The translations under genes and the position numbers were made by a program. Shown here piece by piece: positions 44,206 to 53,323 of a stretch of DNA of 64,000 bases (positions are counted from its first letter, which is position 1; every line of letters begins with the position of its first letter). Below the pieces are notes generated by a model that saw only the letters and a list, made by a program, of their open reading frames with translations, made no database searches and was not told the origin of the DNA. Source of the DNA: Planctomycetota bacterium (GTDB taxonomy: Bacteria > Planctomycetota > Planctomycetia > Gemmatales > Gemmataceae); contig JACPPF010000087.1 in assembly GCA_016191165.1 (NCBI GenBank), positions 93,106-157,105 on the forward strand, given 5' to 3'.

Positions 44206-44549
44206 TCCTCGCTGATGCGGTTCAGCAACGTCTCGACCTCCGCATCGATTTCGGCGTCGGACTTTCTCGGCAGTGGCACCACCGCAGGCTCCTTTTTTGC
44301 CTTCCGTTTCTTCGAGCCGCCCCCACCCACCGGCAAGTCAAGGGCGACTTCCTTATCTCGTGGACGGCCTTTCTCCCTCGCCTTCATGTTCTTCTTGGCA
44401 TTCTTCTTCACCCGCCAATGGTGCCGCACAACCTTGATGAGATTGATTTCGACCTCGACGCCTCGGCGGGCCAATGCAGCCCGAATCGCAGCGGGCTTCA
44501 TGTCTCCGTCTCGGTCGAGAAGTTGGCGGATCAACTCGCTCTTGTTCAT
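44202..44549 (-). CDS. small winged-helix-like protein
   Basis: A 115-residue protein. The N-terminus (LIRQLLDRDGDMKPAAIRAA) resembles a winged helix, followed by a Lys/Arg-rich linker (KKNAKKNMKAREKGRPR) and an acidic tail. It could bind DNA or RNA. It is coupled to the GNAT gene. The family is unknown. Confidence 0.5.
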   Translation of the reverse strand: MNKSELIRQLLDRDGDMKPAAIRAALARRGVEVEINLIKVVRHHWRVKKNAKKNMKAREKGRPRDKEVALDLPVGGGGSKKRKAKKEPAVVPLPRKSDAEIDAEVETLLNRISEE

Positions 44550-44640
44550 GGCGTCAGTGTACGCACGAACCGGTTAAAGGGGAGTTCGGAAGTACGGGCC
44601 AGGGTGAGCAATAACCAACCACAACCAAGAGGAGGAGACC

Positions 44641-44976
44641 ATGCACACGATCCAGAAGAAGAAGCGACGTACCCACCTTATACCGTACTTCACCCGCAAG
44701 CTCTTGATCGAGGCGTCCCGCCTGGGGCTGAAGTGGGACTACAACTACCAAATCTCGCAGCGGATCGCAGAAGTCCCTGACCTGAAATACCCGGTGGAAG
44801 ATTTTCTGGTCCAAGACCACCGGTATGGTCAGCCGTGCGAGCAGCACATCCACTGTGTGATCTCACTGGAGCCATTCAAGAGGGATTGCGTCTTCTGCGA
44901 CGTGCCCATCGAATTCTTCGAGAAGCTGCCGAAGATGCGAACGAGAATCCCGGCTCGATTCATCGGCGAGCGATGA
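44641..44976 (+). CDS. hypothetical protein with Cys pair
   Basis: A 111-residue protein with GGAGGAG before the ATG. It has basic N-terminal residues and a CVFCDVP motif, with no recognised domain. A degenerate upstream box lies 46 bases before the start. It is the first plus-strand gene of the small-gene array. Confidence 0.5.
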   Translation: MHTIQKKKRRTHLIPYFTRKLLIEASRLGLKWDYNYQISQRIAEVPDLKYPVEDFLVQDHRYGQPCEQHIHCVISLEPFKRDCVFCDVPIEFFEKLPKMRTRIPARFIGER

Positions 44977-45048
44977 GCAGCGTTGGCTCACCGTCATCAC
45001 CCAGCACAAGTGCGATTTTCCCCTGTTCAGGAAAGGAGGTCAGGCCAC

Positions 45049-45639
45049 ATGGCGACACTCAAGACACTCGCTCGCAAGCTGTCCCCGCCCTTGCTTGTTG
45101 AGGATGCTGAACGGTTCAAGGCCCCTGATTTCTTGCCAGTCGTCCCCACGTCTCGGCTCTGGCTGCCCAGGTGGGAGATCGGCGACGACAAACGGTTTGC
45201 CCTTATCTTTCGGGACACCTGGAAGAGAGTCCCGATTCGGGCAAGGCGGCTCATGGTGAGGCACTGGCGAACCTGCCCAATCTGGTTGATGCAAGGCTTG
45301 TGGTCGCCGACGATCTCATTGACTGACGATTGGGAGTTTTCAGATGTGTGCGGGCGGAAGCCGAAGGACTTGGGCGGATGCGGTCGTGGAGGGCACAGCC
45401 TCTACTTCTTCGCTCCGATTGTGGACGCCATGCCGGTGCAGCATGTTGGCGAGTTGATCGCCCATGAACTGGCCCATGCTGTCCAGTACGCCAGCGGCGA
45501 CCTTCCACAAACGAATCGAGAATTGCCGAGATGCTGGGATGACACAGAAACCTTTGCCGATGAGATCATGCACGAATGGGGATTCGATCCTTGGGCGATG
45601 GATGACTGGATCGAACGTCACTGGAAATGGCCTGATTGA
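45049..45639 (+). CDS. zinc metallopeptidase-like protein
   Basis: A 196-residue protein with a clear zincin motif, LIAHELAHAVQYA (HExxH), followed by an acidic region with ETFADEIMHEWGF as a third ligand candidate. AAAGGAGG supports ATG at 45049. It lies next to an ArdC-like gene that also carries a zincin motif. The substrate is unknown. Confidence 0.6.
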   Translation: MATLKTLARKLSPPLLVEDAERFKAPDFLPVVPTSRLWLPRWEIGDDKRFALIFRDTWKRVPIRARRLMVRHWRTCPIWLMQGLWSPTISLTDDWEFSDVCGRKPKDLGGCGRGGHSLYFFAPIVDAMPVQHVGELIAHELAHAVQYASGDLPQTNRELPRCWDDTETFADEIMHEWGFDPWAMDDWIERHWKWPD

Positions 45640-45682
45640 TGTTTCGTCGTGCCGTCCGCTGTTGGTCACAGCGGGCACTGCT

Positions 45683-45720
45683 CCCGGCGTGCTGGTCCCA
45701 CGCCGGGGGCATCGTTTTTC
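45683..45720 (+). terminator. terminator after peptidase gene
   Basis: CCCGGCGTG (45683-45691) and CACGCCGGG (45699-45707) form a 9-bp stem, followed after GGCATCG by five T. It separates the peptidase gene from the ArdC-like gene. Confidence 0.7.
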
Positions 45721-45810
45721 TGGACCGGTCCAGGTTTGAACGAGGCCGGATGAGTTTAGTCGTACAGCACAAGGCACTAACAAAGATCAATGCCTTGTGA
45801 GGGTACGACA

Positions 45811-46755
45811 ATGCCGAGCCAATCCGAAATCCGTGAGTCCATCACCGCCGACCTGTTCGCTCTTCTCAAGAAAGGAGTCCGGCCCTGGCAGCGAAGTTGG
45901 AGCAGCGACCCTGCTTGCTGCGGTCTGCCCAGGAACATTTCGTCCGGTCGAGCCTACTCAGGCATCAATGTCCTCTGTCTCGAAGCAGCGGCGATGGTTC
46001 GTGGCTACACCAGCAAGGTCTGGGGCACATACCGCCAGTTCGCCGCTTTGGGTGGTCAGGTCCAGCGTCGGCCAGCCGACGTGAAGCCGGGCCATTGGGG
46101 GACGCAGATCGTTTTCTATCAGCAGATCGAGCGGGCCTCGAAGGACAACAACGGCGACGAGAAGATCGAGCGATTTCCGTTGCTCCGCACGTACACCGTT
46201 TTCAATCTTGAAATTGTAAATGGTGCTGCCCTCGATCATCTTCGTCCTGGTCGTGCCGATGCCGTCGAGGTCTTGCCCGACTACCAGCACGCCGAGGATG
46301 TGTTCGAGGCGACGAAGGCCGAGGTCCGGCACGGCGGCGACCGGGCATTTTACAAACGGCCCATCGGCGGCGAGTGGCCCAACCACAACAGCGGCGATTT
46401 CATTCAGATGCCGCAGCGGAGTCAGTTCAACACGCCCGCCGACTACATCACGACGCTGTTGCATGAAGGCGTTCATTGGTCGGAATGCCGTCGTCAGTGG
46501 AAGGGTAGTTATGCAATGGGCGAGTTGATCGCCGAAATCGGGGCCTGCTACCTCGCTGGTCAGCTTGGGGTTCCCATCGGCGAACATCTCGAAAGCCACG
46601 CCAGCTACTTGGCTTCCTGGCTAAAGGAAATGGAGAGCGACGACCGGGCCATTTTCAAGGCCGCTGCCCAGGCGTCGAAAGCGACTGACCTGATCTTGAG
46701 CTTCTCACGGCAGGAGGCACCCGAACCGGAGGCGGTGGAAGTCGGTAAGGAGTGA
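45811..46755 (+). CDS. ArdC-like antirestriction protein
   Basis: A 314-residue protein. The N-terminal half resembles the single-strand-DNA-binding domain of ArdC/TraC (RPWQRSWSS, GRAYSGINVL), and the C-terminal half is a zincin: TLLHEGVHWSECRRQW. ArdC-type proteins shield incoming plasmid DNA from restriction. ATG at 45811 follows an upstream box. This fits a mobile element sharing a cell with several restriction systems. Confidence 0.72.
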   Translation: MPSQSEIRESITADLFALLKKGVRPWQRSWSSDPACCGLPRNISSGRAYSGINVLCLEAAAMVRGYTSKVWGTYRQFAALGGQVQRRPADVKPGHWGTQIVFYQQIERASKDNNGDEKIERFPLLRTYTVFNLEIVNGAALDHLRPGRADAVEVLPDYQHAEDVFEATKAEVRHGGDRAFYKRPIGGEWPNHNSGDFIQMPQRSQFNTPADYITTLLHEGVHWSECRRQWKGSYAMGELIAEIGACYLAGQLGVPIGEHLESHASYLASWLKEMESDDRAIFKAAAQASKATDLILSFSRQEAPEPEAVEVGKE

Positions 46756-46773
46756 GTCGAGACAGAAGGACAA

Positions 46774-46797
46774 GCAGCCGCCCGCAAGGGCGGCTGC
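46774..46797. terminator. GC hairpin between array genes
   Basis: GCAGCCGCCC and GGGCGGCTGC form a 10-bp stem with a GCAA tetraloop, just after the ArdC-like gene. There is no T run. Confidence 0.55.
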
Positions 46798-46814
46798 ATC
46801 ACGAGGGTATAGCC

Positions 46815-47201
46815 GTGAAGCTCAAAGTAAAACAAGTCGGCAATCCCGACTACCCACGTTATTCCATTGCATGTGAGAATTCGCAGTGGTTTGACGGCAC
46901 GCACTGGACGCCATTCAAGAAGAAAGCCGCCCTGTACGCCTCGTTGCCGGTCGTCCGCAAAGAATGGAAAAGGCTGAGCCAAGAAATGGAATCGGGCCTG
47001 ATCGAGTTGGTCGGCACGCTGGTCGTTCGACTCCACGGCGTCAAGGACTTAACGGCCAAGCAAATCGACGAACTCGCTGTCTACTTGTCGGCAGCAAGCT
47101 CGTTCATTTTGGACTACAAGCGGCCTCGACCGGCGTGGCTGGAAAATGCCAGTGCCGTTGTATCTTGCCAGATTCATTGGAATCTAAAGCCGAGGAATTA
47201 A
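46815..47201 (+). CDS. hypothetical protein
   Basis: A 128-residue protein. GTG at 46815 follows GAGGG. The sequence is mixed and soluble (GLIELVGTLVVRLHGVKDL) with no recognised domain. It lies between the ArdC-like and RuvB-like genes. Confidence 0.4.
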   Translation: MKLKVKQVGNPDYPRYSIACENSQWFDGTHWTPFKKKAALYASLPVVRKEWKRLSQEMESGLIELVGTLVVRLHGVKDLTAKQIDELAVYLSAASSFILDYKRPRPAWLENASAVVSCQIHWNLKPRN

Positions 47202-47260
47202 GCATCACCAGACTGCATCAGTTGCGTTGTACATCGAAGGACGACCCACCAAGGAGACGC

Positions 47261-47488
47261 ATGATGGACATGTTCGGCACCGACGAAGATCACGGCACCG
47301 GATACTTTACGGTCGGGGCCTTGCGGCGTGCGTTGAGGGGCAAGCCTGCCACGGCCTTCGTCTATCTCTCCGCTGATGGCAAGTGCAGGTGCCCGGTAGT
47401 CGAAGTCACGTTCGAGGAGAGCGTTGCTGCCGACGAGGGCGGCGTGGGAGAGTTTGTTTTGTTCGGCGACGGCGTGGGTGATGAGTGA
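47261..47488 (+). CDS. small acidic hypothetical protein
   Basis: A 75-residue protein with AAGGAG upstream and a box copy 29 bases before the ATG. It is beta-rich (TAFVYLSADGKCRCPVVEV) and acidic. Its stop overlaps the start of the RuvB-like gene, so the two are cotranslated. Confidence 0.5.
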   Translation: MMDMFGTDEDHGTGYFTVGALRRALRGKPATAFVYLSADGKCRCPVVEVTFEESVAADEGGVGEFVLFGDGVGDE

Positions 47489-48461
47489 GTCAGTAACGGA
47501 GCATGATGTGGACCAGCACACCGACATTCGGGACTTCGAGCCGCCGAGCCTGCGACACATCATCGGTCATCGCCATGTTGTCGAGACGTTGAGCGTGGCC
47601 GTTGATGCAGCCTTTCAGGATGCAAAGAGGCTGGAGAACTGCTTGCTTTGTGGCCCACCGGGGCTTGGCAAAACGACATTTGCCTCAGTGCTGGCTCGTG
47701 AACTCTGCGTGCCGTTCACGGAAGTTCTGGCTCAGTCGATCACCAACCTCGCAGAGTTGAACGCCCTGGTGCTTTCGGCACCGGAGAAATCGATCCTGTT
47801 CATAGATGAAATTCATCTTCTGGACAAGATGGCCCAGCACTCGCTCTTGTACGTGATCGACAAGCGACAACTATTCGTGAGCGGCAGCAGATCGGTGCAG
47901 AGCATCACCGTGGCCGATTTTTCAATCGTTGGAGCTACCACGGACCCCCACGGTTTGATCGGCCCGCTCTACCAGCGATTCAAGGTGATCGCCAACCTGA
48001 CGTATCTCTCGGTTGATGAACTTGCGGAGGTCGTTCGTCAGCGATGCTTGGCACTGAAATGGAAGATCGATGAGCAAATCATTCCGCTCATTGCCCAACG
48101 TGGCCAAGGCACGCCCCGAATCGCTCTGAAGCTCTTGGAAAGCACGAGGCGGTGCTGCCGTGCCGTAGGTTCATCAGCCTTGACGATGGCTCACTTCCTG
48201 CGGGCTTGTGAGCTTGAACAGGTCGATGCCATTGGCCTTGATGCCGTGCAGCAGCACTATCTTCGACTCCTTGCCGATGGCCCGTGCAGGCTCAACGTCC
48301 TTGCGACTCACCTTGGTCTGCCGACGAGGACGATCAGCGTAGTGGTGGAACCGATTCTCTTACGGGCCGGTCTCGTGGGGAAGGACGGTAATAGTGGCAA
48401 ACGTCTGCTCACGAAGAAAGGCCACGAACACCTGTCGCAATCGAATGAAGATCAACGGTAA
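47481..48461 (+). CDS. RuvB-like AAA+ ATPase
   Basis: A 326-residue protein with the RuvB build: LRHIIGHRHVVETL, Walker A LLCGPPGLGKTTFASVLAR, Walker B ILFIDEIHLL, sensor FSIVGATTDPHGLIGPLYQR, a lid, and a winged-helix C-terminus (LRLLADGPCRLNVLATHLGL). RuvB moves Holliday junctions. An element copy could serve recombination or replication restart without RuvA/RuvC nearby. It overlaps the upstream small gene. Confidence 0.78.
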   Translation: MSESVTEHDVDQHTDIRDFEPPSLRHIIGHRHVVETLSVAVDAAFQDAKRLENCLLCGPPGLGKTTFASVLARELCVPFTEVLAQSITNLAELNALVLSAPEKSILFIDEIHLLDKMAQHSLLYVIDKRQLFVSGSRSVQSITVADFSIVGATTDPHGLIGPLYQRFKVIANLTYLSVDELAEVVRQRCLALKWKIDEQIIPLIAQRGQGTPRIALKLLESTRRCCRAVGSSALTMAHFLRACELEQVDAIGLDAVQQHYLRLLADGPCRLNVLATHLGLPTRTISVVVEPILLRAGLVGKDGNSGKRLLTKKGHEHLSQSNEDQR

Positions 48462-48482
48462 GTCATGATGGAGTTGTGTCAA

Positions 48483-48944
48483 ATGACCGACAAGAACGAG
48501 AACAAGACGGCGGTCTCCGTGACCGAGATGGCCCGGATGGTCGGGCTTAGCCGCCAACGATTTCATCAACTGGTGAAGGCCGGTGTGTTCCCTCAGCCGC
48601 TTTACGATGCGGAAACAAAGCGTCCATATTTCGACGCCGAGTTGCAACAATCCTGTCTCGAAGTGCGGCGTCGAAACTGCGGTGTGAACGGAAAGCTGAT
48701 CTTGTTTTACGCTCGTGGGTCGAGACCCTCGGCACCGGTGAAGACAGTGAAGCGGAAGCCGGTCAAGCGAGACGACAACAGGCACGCCGATCTGATTGAA
48801 GGACTGAAGAGCCTCGGTCTCGCCGCCGTGACCGTCGCCCAGGTCGAGGTCGCCGTCGCCGAACTCTTCCCCGGCGGCACCGCTGGGGTCGCTCCTGGCG
48901 AACTTCTCCGGGCCGTTTTCCTGCGTCTTCAGCGAAAGAATTAG
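48483..48944 (+). CDS. MerR-like HTH protein
   Basis: A 153-residue protein. AVSVTEMARMVGLSRQRFHQ is an HTH of the excisionase/MerR kind, followed by a basic linker and a helical C-terminus. ATG at 48483 follows GGAG and is preferred to ATG at 48465. It lies 60 bases before the tyrosine recombinase and could be its directionality factor. Confidence 0.55.
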   Translation: MTDKNENKTAVSVTEMARMVGLSRQRFHQLVKAGVFPQPLYDAETKRPYFDAELQQSCLEVRRRNCGVNGKLILFYARGSRPSAPVKTVKRKPVKRDDNRHADLIEGLKSLGLAAVTVAQVEVAVAELFPGGTAGVAPGELLRAVFLRLQRKN

Positions 48945-49004
48945 CGTGATAACGTGTGGCGATAACAGACCTTATCGGACCAGTTGAGCGAAGGAAGTGT
49001 CAAA

Positions 49005-49943
49005 ATGCCGTCACAATCCAATCCAGAAGGCCGACGTGATCGGACCGATAATGTTTTCCGGGGCCTGACTGTCGGCAAGGACGAGGCCACTCTGTTCGCC
49101 CGGTTCTTGGGCGACCATGACCTGTCGGCGAACACCCGGCGAGCCTTCGCCCAGGACGTGAGGAAGTTCGCCTCGTGGTTTGTCGAGGCCAACAAGGAGC
49201 CGCTGACCGTGGGCAGGGTGACGGCCCGTGATGTGTCCGACTTCCGTGACTACCTCCGGCGTGACAAGGGTCAAGCTGTGTCGAGCGTCAACCGGGCCTT
49301 GGTGACGCTGCGGCGATTCTTCGGATGGCTGGTGCAGCAGGCCGTGATCCCGGCCAACCCCGCATTGAAGGTCAAGGAGCTTCGCCGCCAAGTGCTGGCA
49401 CCGAAGGGTCTCGACCGATCCCAGGTCCGCAAGCTATTGCGTGAGGTCGAGCTTCGTGGCGACGTGCGGGCCAATGCGATCTTCAGTTTCATGCTGTACG
49501 TCGGTGCCCGAATCGGGGACACCGTGCAGCTTGAACTGGCCGATCTCCTTCTCTCGGATCGCAGCGGCACCGCCGTCCTTCGCTTCGGCAAGGGACGCAA
49601 ACAAAGGTCCGTGCCGATCCCGCTTCCGGCCCGGCGAGCATTGCAAGCGTACCTGGAAGTCCGGCCCCCGGTGACGAGCAACAAGGTCTTCATCGGTGAA
49701 CGTGGCCCGCTCACTGATCGTGGTGTCCGTGCGTTGTGCAGCAGATATTCGGCAATCACTGGCATCAAGCTGCACCCGCACCTGCTTCGACACACGATGG
49801 CTCATCAATATCTGGACGACAACCAGGGCGATCTTGTCGGACTGGCACAAATCCTCGGCCATGAAAACCTGAACACGACTGCCCGTTACACGAAGCGGAC
49901 CCAGGAACAACTGGCTCAAGCCGCCGAGAAGATCAACTATTGA
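49005..49943 (+). CDS. tyrosine recombinase, XerC/D-like
   Basis: A 312-residue recombinase: an N-terminal SAM-like domain, then catalytic residues in [11 protein letters not shown] (Arg), GKGRKQR (Lys), [11 protein letters not shown] (His-Arg-His) and [13 protein letters not shown] (Tyr). It may resolve dimers or integrate a unit. ATG at 49005 is chosen. It comes after the HTH gene. Confidence 0.85.
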   Translation: MPSQSNPEGRRDRTDNVFRGLTVGKDEATLFARFLGDHDLSANTRRAFAQDVRKFASWFVEANKEPLTVGRVTARDVSDFRDYLRRDKGQAVSSVNRALVTLRRFFGWLVQQAVIPANPALKVKELRRQVLAPKGLDRSQVRKLLREVELRGDVRANAIFSFMLYVGARIGDTVQLELADLLLSDRSGTAVLRFGKGRKQRSVPIPLPARRALQAYLEVRPPVTSNKVFIGERGPLTDRGVRALCSRYSAITGIKLHPHLLRHTMAHQYLDDNQGDLVGLAQILGHENLNTTARYTKRTQEQLAQAAEKINY

Positions 49944-49956
49944 TGGAGGAACATCC

Positions 49957-50499
49957 ATGAACGAAGAGACCAAGACTGAGGCAAAGCCCAAGTTCCACAT
50001 CAACCTACTCTACCTGGGCGTTCGTGAAGGCAAGGACGTGCCCAGAGTTCACGAATGGGCCGAGATCGAAGCCATTCCGAACGACGGCAGCCCGATCCCA
50101 AAGGACGTGAAGACACGAATCTATGGAGCAGCGAAGAAGAAGTACAACAATGTGGCTGCTGGTGCATCGCCCGGCTCGATCTACAAGTTTGAGGCCGATC
50201 CCGACAGCGACCGTGGCAGCATCTATTCTCATTCGGCCAGCTATCAGGGTCAGTGGAAGAACAAGGATGACGTTGCTCGCTGGCAGTCTGAGAGTCGGGC
50301 CATTGATTACGCCATCGACATGAAGGCTAAGGAAAAGAAGGACAACAGGCGTCGTGTCGATATGGAGTCGCTTCAACCGATCTGCGAAGCGTACTTCAAA
50401 CTGGTCGGGGCACAGAAGACCATTCTGCTGGCCGAAGTCATCCGGTTCATTTCGACATGGAACCCATCGAAGGCCACGAATCACGGTCACGATGACTGA
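49957..50499 (+). CDS. hypothetical protein
   Basis: A 180-residue protein. It is basic and Lys-rich in the middle (YGAAKKKYNNVAAGASPGS), which could suit nucleic-acid binding, and has a helical C-terminus. No family is recognised. It follows the recombinase by 13 bases with a GGAGGA site. Confidence 0.45.
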   Translation: MNEETKTEAKPKFHINLLYLGVREGKDVPRVHEWAEIEAIPNDGSPIPKDVKTRIYGAAKKKYNNVAAGASPGSIYKFEADPDSDRGSIYSHSASYQGQWKNKDDVARWQSESRAIDYAIDMKAKEKKDNRRRVDMESLQPICEAYFKLVGAQKTILLAEVIRFISTWNPSKATNHGHDD

Positions 50500-50507
50500 G
50501 GAAGTCT

Positions 50508-50798
50508 TCAGATCACCGCCTCGTCGTCCTCAAGCTCAAGGGCGGCGGGCTTCGTGTGGATATGGAGGTCGTGAGCGGTGCCGGAACCAATAATCCCCAT
50601 ATTCTCCAATGCTTGCTTCACGACCGTCTCCCAGACATTTCGCACGGCGGCACTGCGGTCGGAAAACGGCACGACGAGACCATAGGGATTCAATGCCTTC
50701 TCCGTGGCCGGGTCCGATGACTTGCGAAGCCTGTCGTAAATCATGCGGGCCAGCGTCAGGTAGAGAGTTTGGTCGTCAGCGAATTCACGGGGATTCAT
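50508..50798 (-). CDS. small hypothetical protein, minus strand
   Basis: A 96-residue protein with AAAGGAC before ATG at 50798. It looks helical (TLYLTLARMIYDRLRKS) with an acidic tail. It is one of the few minus-strand genes in the array and converges on the gene at 49957. The family is unknown. Confidence 0.45.
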   Translation of the reverse strand: MNPREFADDQTLYLTLARMIYDRLRKSSDPATEKALNPYGLVVPFSDRSAAVRNVWETVVKQALENMGIIGSGTAHDLHIHTKPAALELEDDEAVI

Positions 50799-50895
50799 GG
50801 CTCGGTCCTTTCGAGATTTGTCTGCTCCATTATACCGGCGAAGTTGTGTAGTACAGCGAAGGGTGGTCAGGACAAACCGGCTCTTGGAGACCGCC

Positions 50896-51267
50896 ATGAG
50901 CGTCATCGAAAACACGAACTCATGCCAAATCAGCTACGCCCTCATCCGGCAGGCGATGGAAGGCGAGCCATACACGATGCAACTCGCTGGCAACGACGGC
51001 CCGATTGTCGAGGAAGCCGTGAACCAAGGCATCGACGGGCACCTTGAAGCGTGCTTCTGTCCTGACCGTGGCGACCGCTTCGAGTGGGTTGGCGGCAAGC
51101 TGCACTGCATCGTCAGCAAGGCGAGCTTCCCGACCTTGATTCGCAGGTTGTACGAAGTGGAAGACGAGGAAGGCGAAGCCGCTAGACTCGCTGACGACAT
51201 GCTTCGTGTCCTGGGCATCAACGAATATGGTCGGCTCGTTGGCCGTGAAGCTCTGGGCCTGGACTGA
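50896..51267 (+). CDS. hypothetical protein
   Basis: A 123-residue protein whose ATG lies 42 bases after a good box copy. It has Cys and acidic residues (CFCPDRGDRFEWVGGKLHCI) and no clear domain. It is followed by a GC hairpin. Confidence 0.45.
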   Translation: MSVIENTNSCQISYALIRQAMEGEPYTMQLAGNDGPIVEEAVNQGIDGHLEACFCPDRGDRFEWVGGKLHCIVSKASFPTLIRRLYEVEDEEGEAARLADDMLRVLGINEYGRLVGREALGLD

Positions 51268-51274
51268 CGAGAAA

Positions 51275-51294
51275 GGCGGGCCATGCAGCCCGCC
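51275..51294. terminator. GC hairpin between array genes
   Basis: GGCGGGC (51275-51281) and GCCCGCC (51288-51294) form a 7-bp stem around CATGCA, 15 bases before the next box. There is no T run. Confidence 0.5.
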
Positions 51295-51357
51295 CTGGTT
51301 GATTCTGTGAGTTGAGTTGTACAGGGCAGGACGAGCCAACAACCAAGAGGACCGAAC

Positions 51358-51681
51358 ATGAGTCGCAAAATCTACATGGATGCCGAGGTCGAGATTCTCG
51401 TGCCCGTCCGTCTCAAGGGCGAGCTTATCATCCGAGCCGAAGAAGGGGCCAACCTTCAAGAAGTTATCAAGCGATGGTCGCAACAGCGGCTTCATCCTCA
51501 CGCCGAGGTCGAGGCCGATAACTTTGCCATCACCAAGGTCGGGGCAGAAGAGGTCAATTTCACGTCGAACGGGTCAACCGAGTCCCGTCTCCTCGGCGAT
51601 CTGCTCGAAGAGCAAGCCCAGGCCGGTATCGTCACGGTCAAGTTCGACGTGCTACGGGCCAGTATCACGGACTCGAAGTGA
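51358..51681 (+). CDS. hypothetical protein
   Basis: A 107-residue protein starting 36 bases after a box copy. It is acidic and helical with an ALEEQ-type tail (LLGDLLEEQAQAGIVTVKF). The DNA of its tail is partly repeated at about 52346-52379, which points to an old duplication. Confidence 0.45.
   Translation: MSRKIYMDAEVEILVPVRLKGELIIRAEEGANLQEVIKRWSQQRLHPHAEVEADNFAITKVGAEEVNFTSNGSTESRLLGDLLEEQAQAGIVTVKFDVLRASITDSK
51612..51645. repeat. repeat copy 1, tail of gene at 51358
   Basis: Around AAGCCCAGGCCGGTATCGTC this stretch closely matches 52346-52379, including CGGTATCGTCACGGTCAA. The match continues weakly over the following 30 bases. It suggests that a segment with the gene tail and box was duplicated. 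Confidence 0.6.
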
Positions 51682-51728
51682 CGAGTAGTACGGGACAGGC
51701 CGAATCAAACAAACGAAGAGGGTACGTC

Positions 51729-51914
51729 ATGTGGTCCATTCTGTATGAGTCCGAAGACACGATCAACCAGATCGGTCCCTTCAACACCGAGGGCGAGGCG
51801 ATGGAAGCGGCCAAGGCCAGGGGCGAGTTCGACATTCAGGATCAACGGGTCTACATCATGGACCCCAACCATCGAATGCGTGAACTGAGCGAGTCCGATC
51901 TGATCGAGGACTAG
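51729..51914 (+). CDS. small hypothetical protein
   Basis: A 61-residue protein with GAAGAGGG upstream, 38 bases after a box copy. It begins MWSILYESEDTINQIGPF and is acidic. No domain is recognised. Confidence 0.45.
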   Translation: MWSILYESEDTINQIGPFNTEGEAMEAAKARGEFDIQDQRVYIMDPNHRMRELSESDLIED

Positions 51915-51969
51915 CTGAGTTGTGGACGAGGAGATTGCCGCCAAGCAAGTCCAAAAAAGGGTCAATGTT

Positions 51970-52338
51970 ATGATCGCTACCGAACCATGCCCGTCGCAAA
52001 CTGCCTACAACAAGGCTCGCAAGCTCGCCAGGGACGCCGCCAAGAATGATAATTGGATGCAACCAGTTCCAGAAGATCACGAGGAAACCGACTACGGCAA
52101 CTTCACCCAGGCCCATGAGGAATCGTGGGAACAAACGGATCATTTCAACCACTACTATCGCCTTTCGCTGATGGACCTCGCCGATCAACAAGCCAAACGA
52201 TTCAACATCGAGCGAGTGATCTCTTGGGAGGCGTGGTACTACTGCTTTTTCGCACCACTCAAAGACACTTTTTGGGAAGAGTGGGAAAACAAGATCAACC
52301 TGTATGAACAGTGGGAGGAATATCGGGACACGGCATAG
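51970..52338 (+). CDS. hypothetical protein
   Basis: A 122-residue protein. ATG at 51970 follows AAGGG and suits the box spacing better than the GTG at 51922. It is rich in aromatic and acidic residues (WEAWYYCFFAPLKDTFWEEW) with no clear family. Confidence 0.45.
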   Translation: MIATEPCPSQTAYNKARKLARDAAKNDNWMQPVPEDHEETDYGNFTQAHEESWEQTDHFNHYYRLSLMDLADQQAKRFNIERVISWEAWYYCFFAPLKDTFWEEWENKINLYEQWEEYRDTA

Positions 52339-52345
52339 CGAACAT

Positions 52346-52379
52346 CAAGCCCAAGCCGGTATCGTCACGGTCAATTCGA
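52346..52379. repeat. repeat copy 2, decayed
   Basis: This stretch matches 51612-51645 with a few changes and one deletion that breaks the frame. The next box at 52411 follows. It is best read as a duplication remnant. Confidence 0.6.
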
Positions 52380-52474
52380 CGTATTACCCGGCCCCACGTC
52401 AAGGTCTAGTGAAGTTGTGTAGTACCGGGAAGGGCGAACCACAAGCAGTTTTCTCGGTCTACGGAGATTGAATT

Positions 52475-52903
52475 ATGGGCTGGACCTATCCATTCGGTTC
52501 GTCACGCAAAGACCTGATCGCCGAACGCACCGAAGCCAGAGAGTGGAAGGCTGGCGAGATGCTGGTCAAGACGACGTGCCTTGCCAAGTGCTTTCGTGGC
52601 GGCAGCTTTTCCGGTGTGTTGTGGGTCGTCTGGGAACGCACCTTCACCATCGACGGCAAGGAAGCTCGGCCCACGGAACGCTGGATCGGTTGCGACATGA
52701 TGGAGTACGCCAAGCAGTACGAAGGCTGGGGCTACAAGGACTTGGATGAATCGATGGGACCATGCTCTTGGTCATGTCCCTTTGGCTATCTCGCAATGGT
52801 GCCCATCGACCGAAACGGCGGCAATGCTGACTGGCGAGCCGGAGTCATGGCTTACCACGAGCGGCAACTTGAGAAGCGGAAAGCCAGGGTGGGCCAGCGA
52901 TGA
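52475..52903 (+). CDS. hypothetical phage-like protein
   Basis: A 142-residue protein starting 50 bases after a box copy. GWTYPFGSSRKDLIAERT and the Cys-containing CSWSCPFGYLAM recall small phage proteins, but no named family is claimed. It is followed by a GC hairpin. Confidence 0.5.
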   Translation: MGWTYPFGSSRKDLIAERTEAREWKAGEMLVKTTCLAKCFRGGSFSGVLWVVWERTFTIDGKEARPTERWIGCDMMEYAKQYEGWGYKDLDESMGPCSWSCPFGYLAMVPIDRNGGNADWRAGVMAYHERQLEKRKARVGQR

Positions 52904-52908
52904 GCAAG

Positions 52909-52930
52909 GGCCAGCCGCTTGCGGCTGGCC
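52909..52930. terminator. GC hairpin between array genes
   Basis: GGCCAGCCGC and GCGGCTGGCC form a 10-bp stem 14 bases before the box at 52945. The following TTGTCC is only weakly T-rich. Confidence 0.55.
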
Positions 52931-52981
52931 TTGTCCTGCCTGCGTGAGTTGTGTTGTACGGCTCTTGGCAGGAGGACAAAC

Positions 52982-53278
52982 ATGATCCGAATTATCACCT
53001 ACGCCTTCAACAAAGACGATGGATTGGTCGTCAGTCGAGTCGGTAGCGAAATTGCGGTGCCGGTGCTTGACTTCGAGAAGATCGGCGAGGGCGGCGACTT
53101 CAATCAGCCGTTCGAGTACCACCTTGAGAAAATGCCGATCACGGTCATTGGTCGTGACTGGCCCCGGTACAAATGGACGAAGAAACTCCCGTTGGAACTC
53201 AAGAATCGTCACCGTGCCTTCTGGGGTTTCCCAGCACTGAAAGGAGGTCCGAACGATGCAGCGGTCGAGCAGAGTTGA
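52982..53278 (+). CDS. small hypothetical protein
   Basis: A 98-residue protein with AGGAGG before the ATG. It is beta-rich (SEIAVPVLDFEKIG) with a basic, aromatic C-terminal half. The box lies 23 bases upstream. The family is unknown. Confidence 0.45.
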   Translation: MIRIITYAFNKDDGLVVSRVGSEIAVPVLDFEKIGEGGDFNQPFEYHLEKMPITVIGRDWPRYKWTKKLPLELKNRHRAFWGFPALKGGPNDAAVEQS

Positions 53279-53323
53279 GTGGTACAGAGGAGTGCGGATC
53301 AACGAGGCACGAGGAGCTTGACC

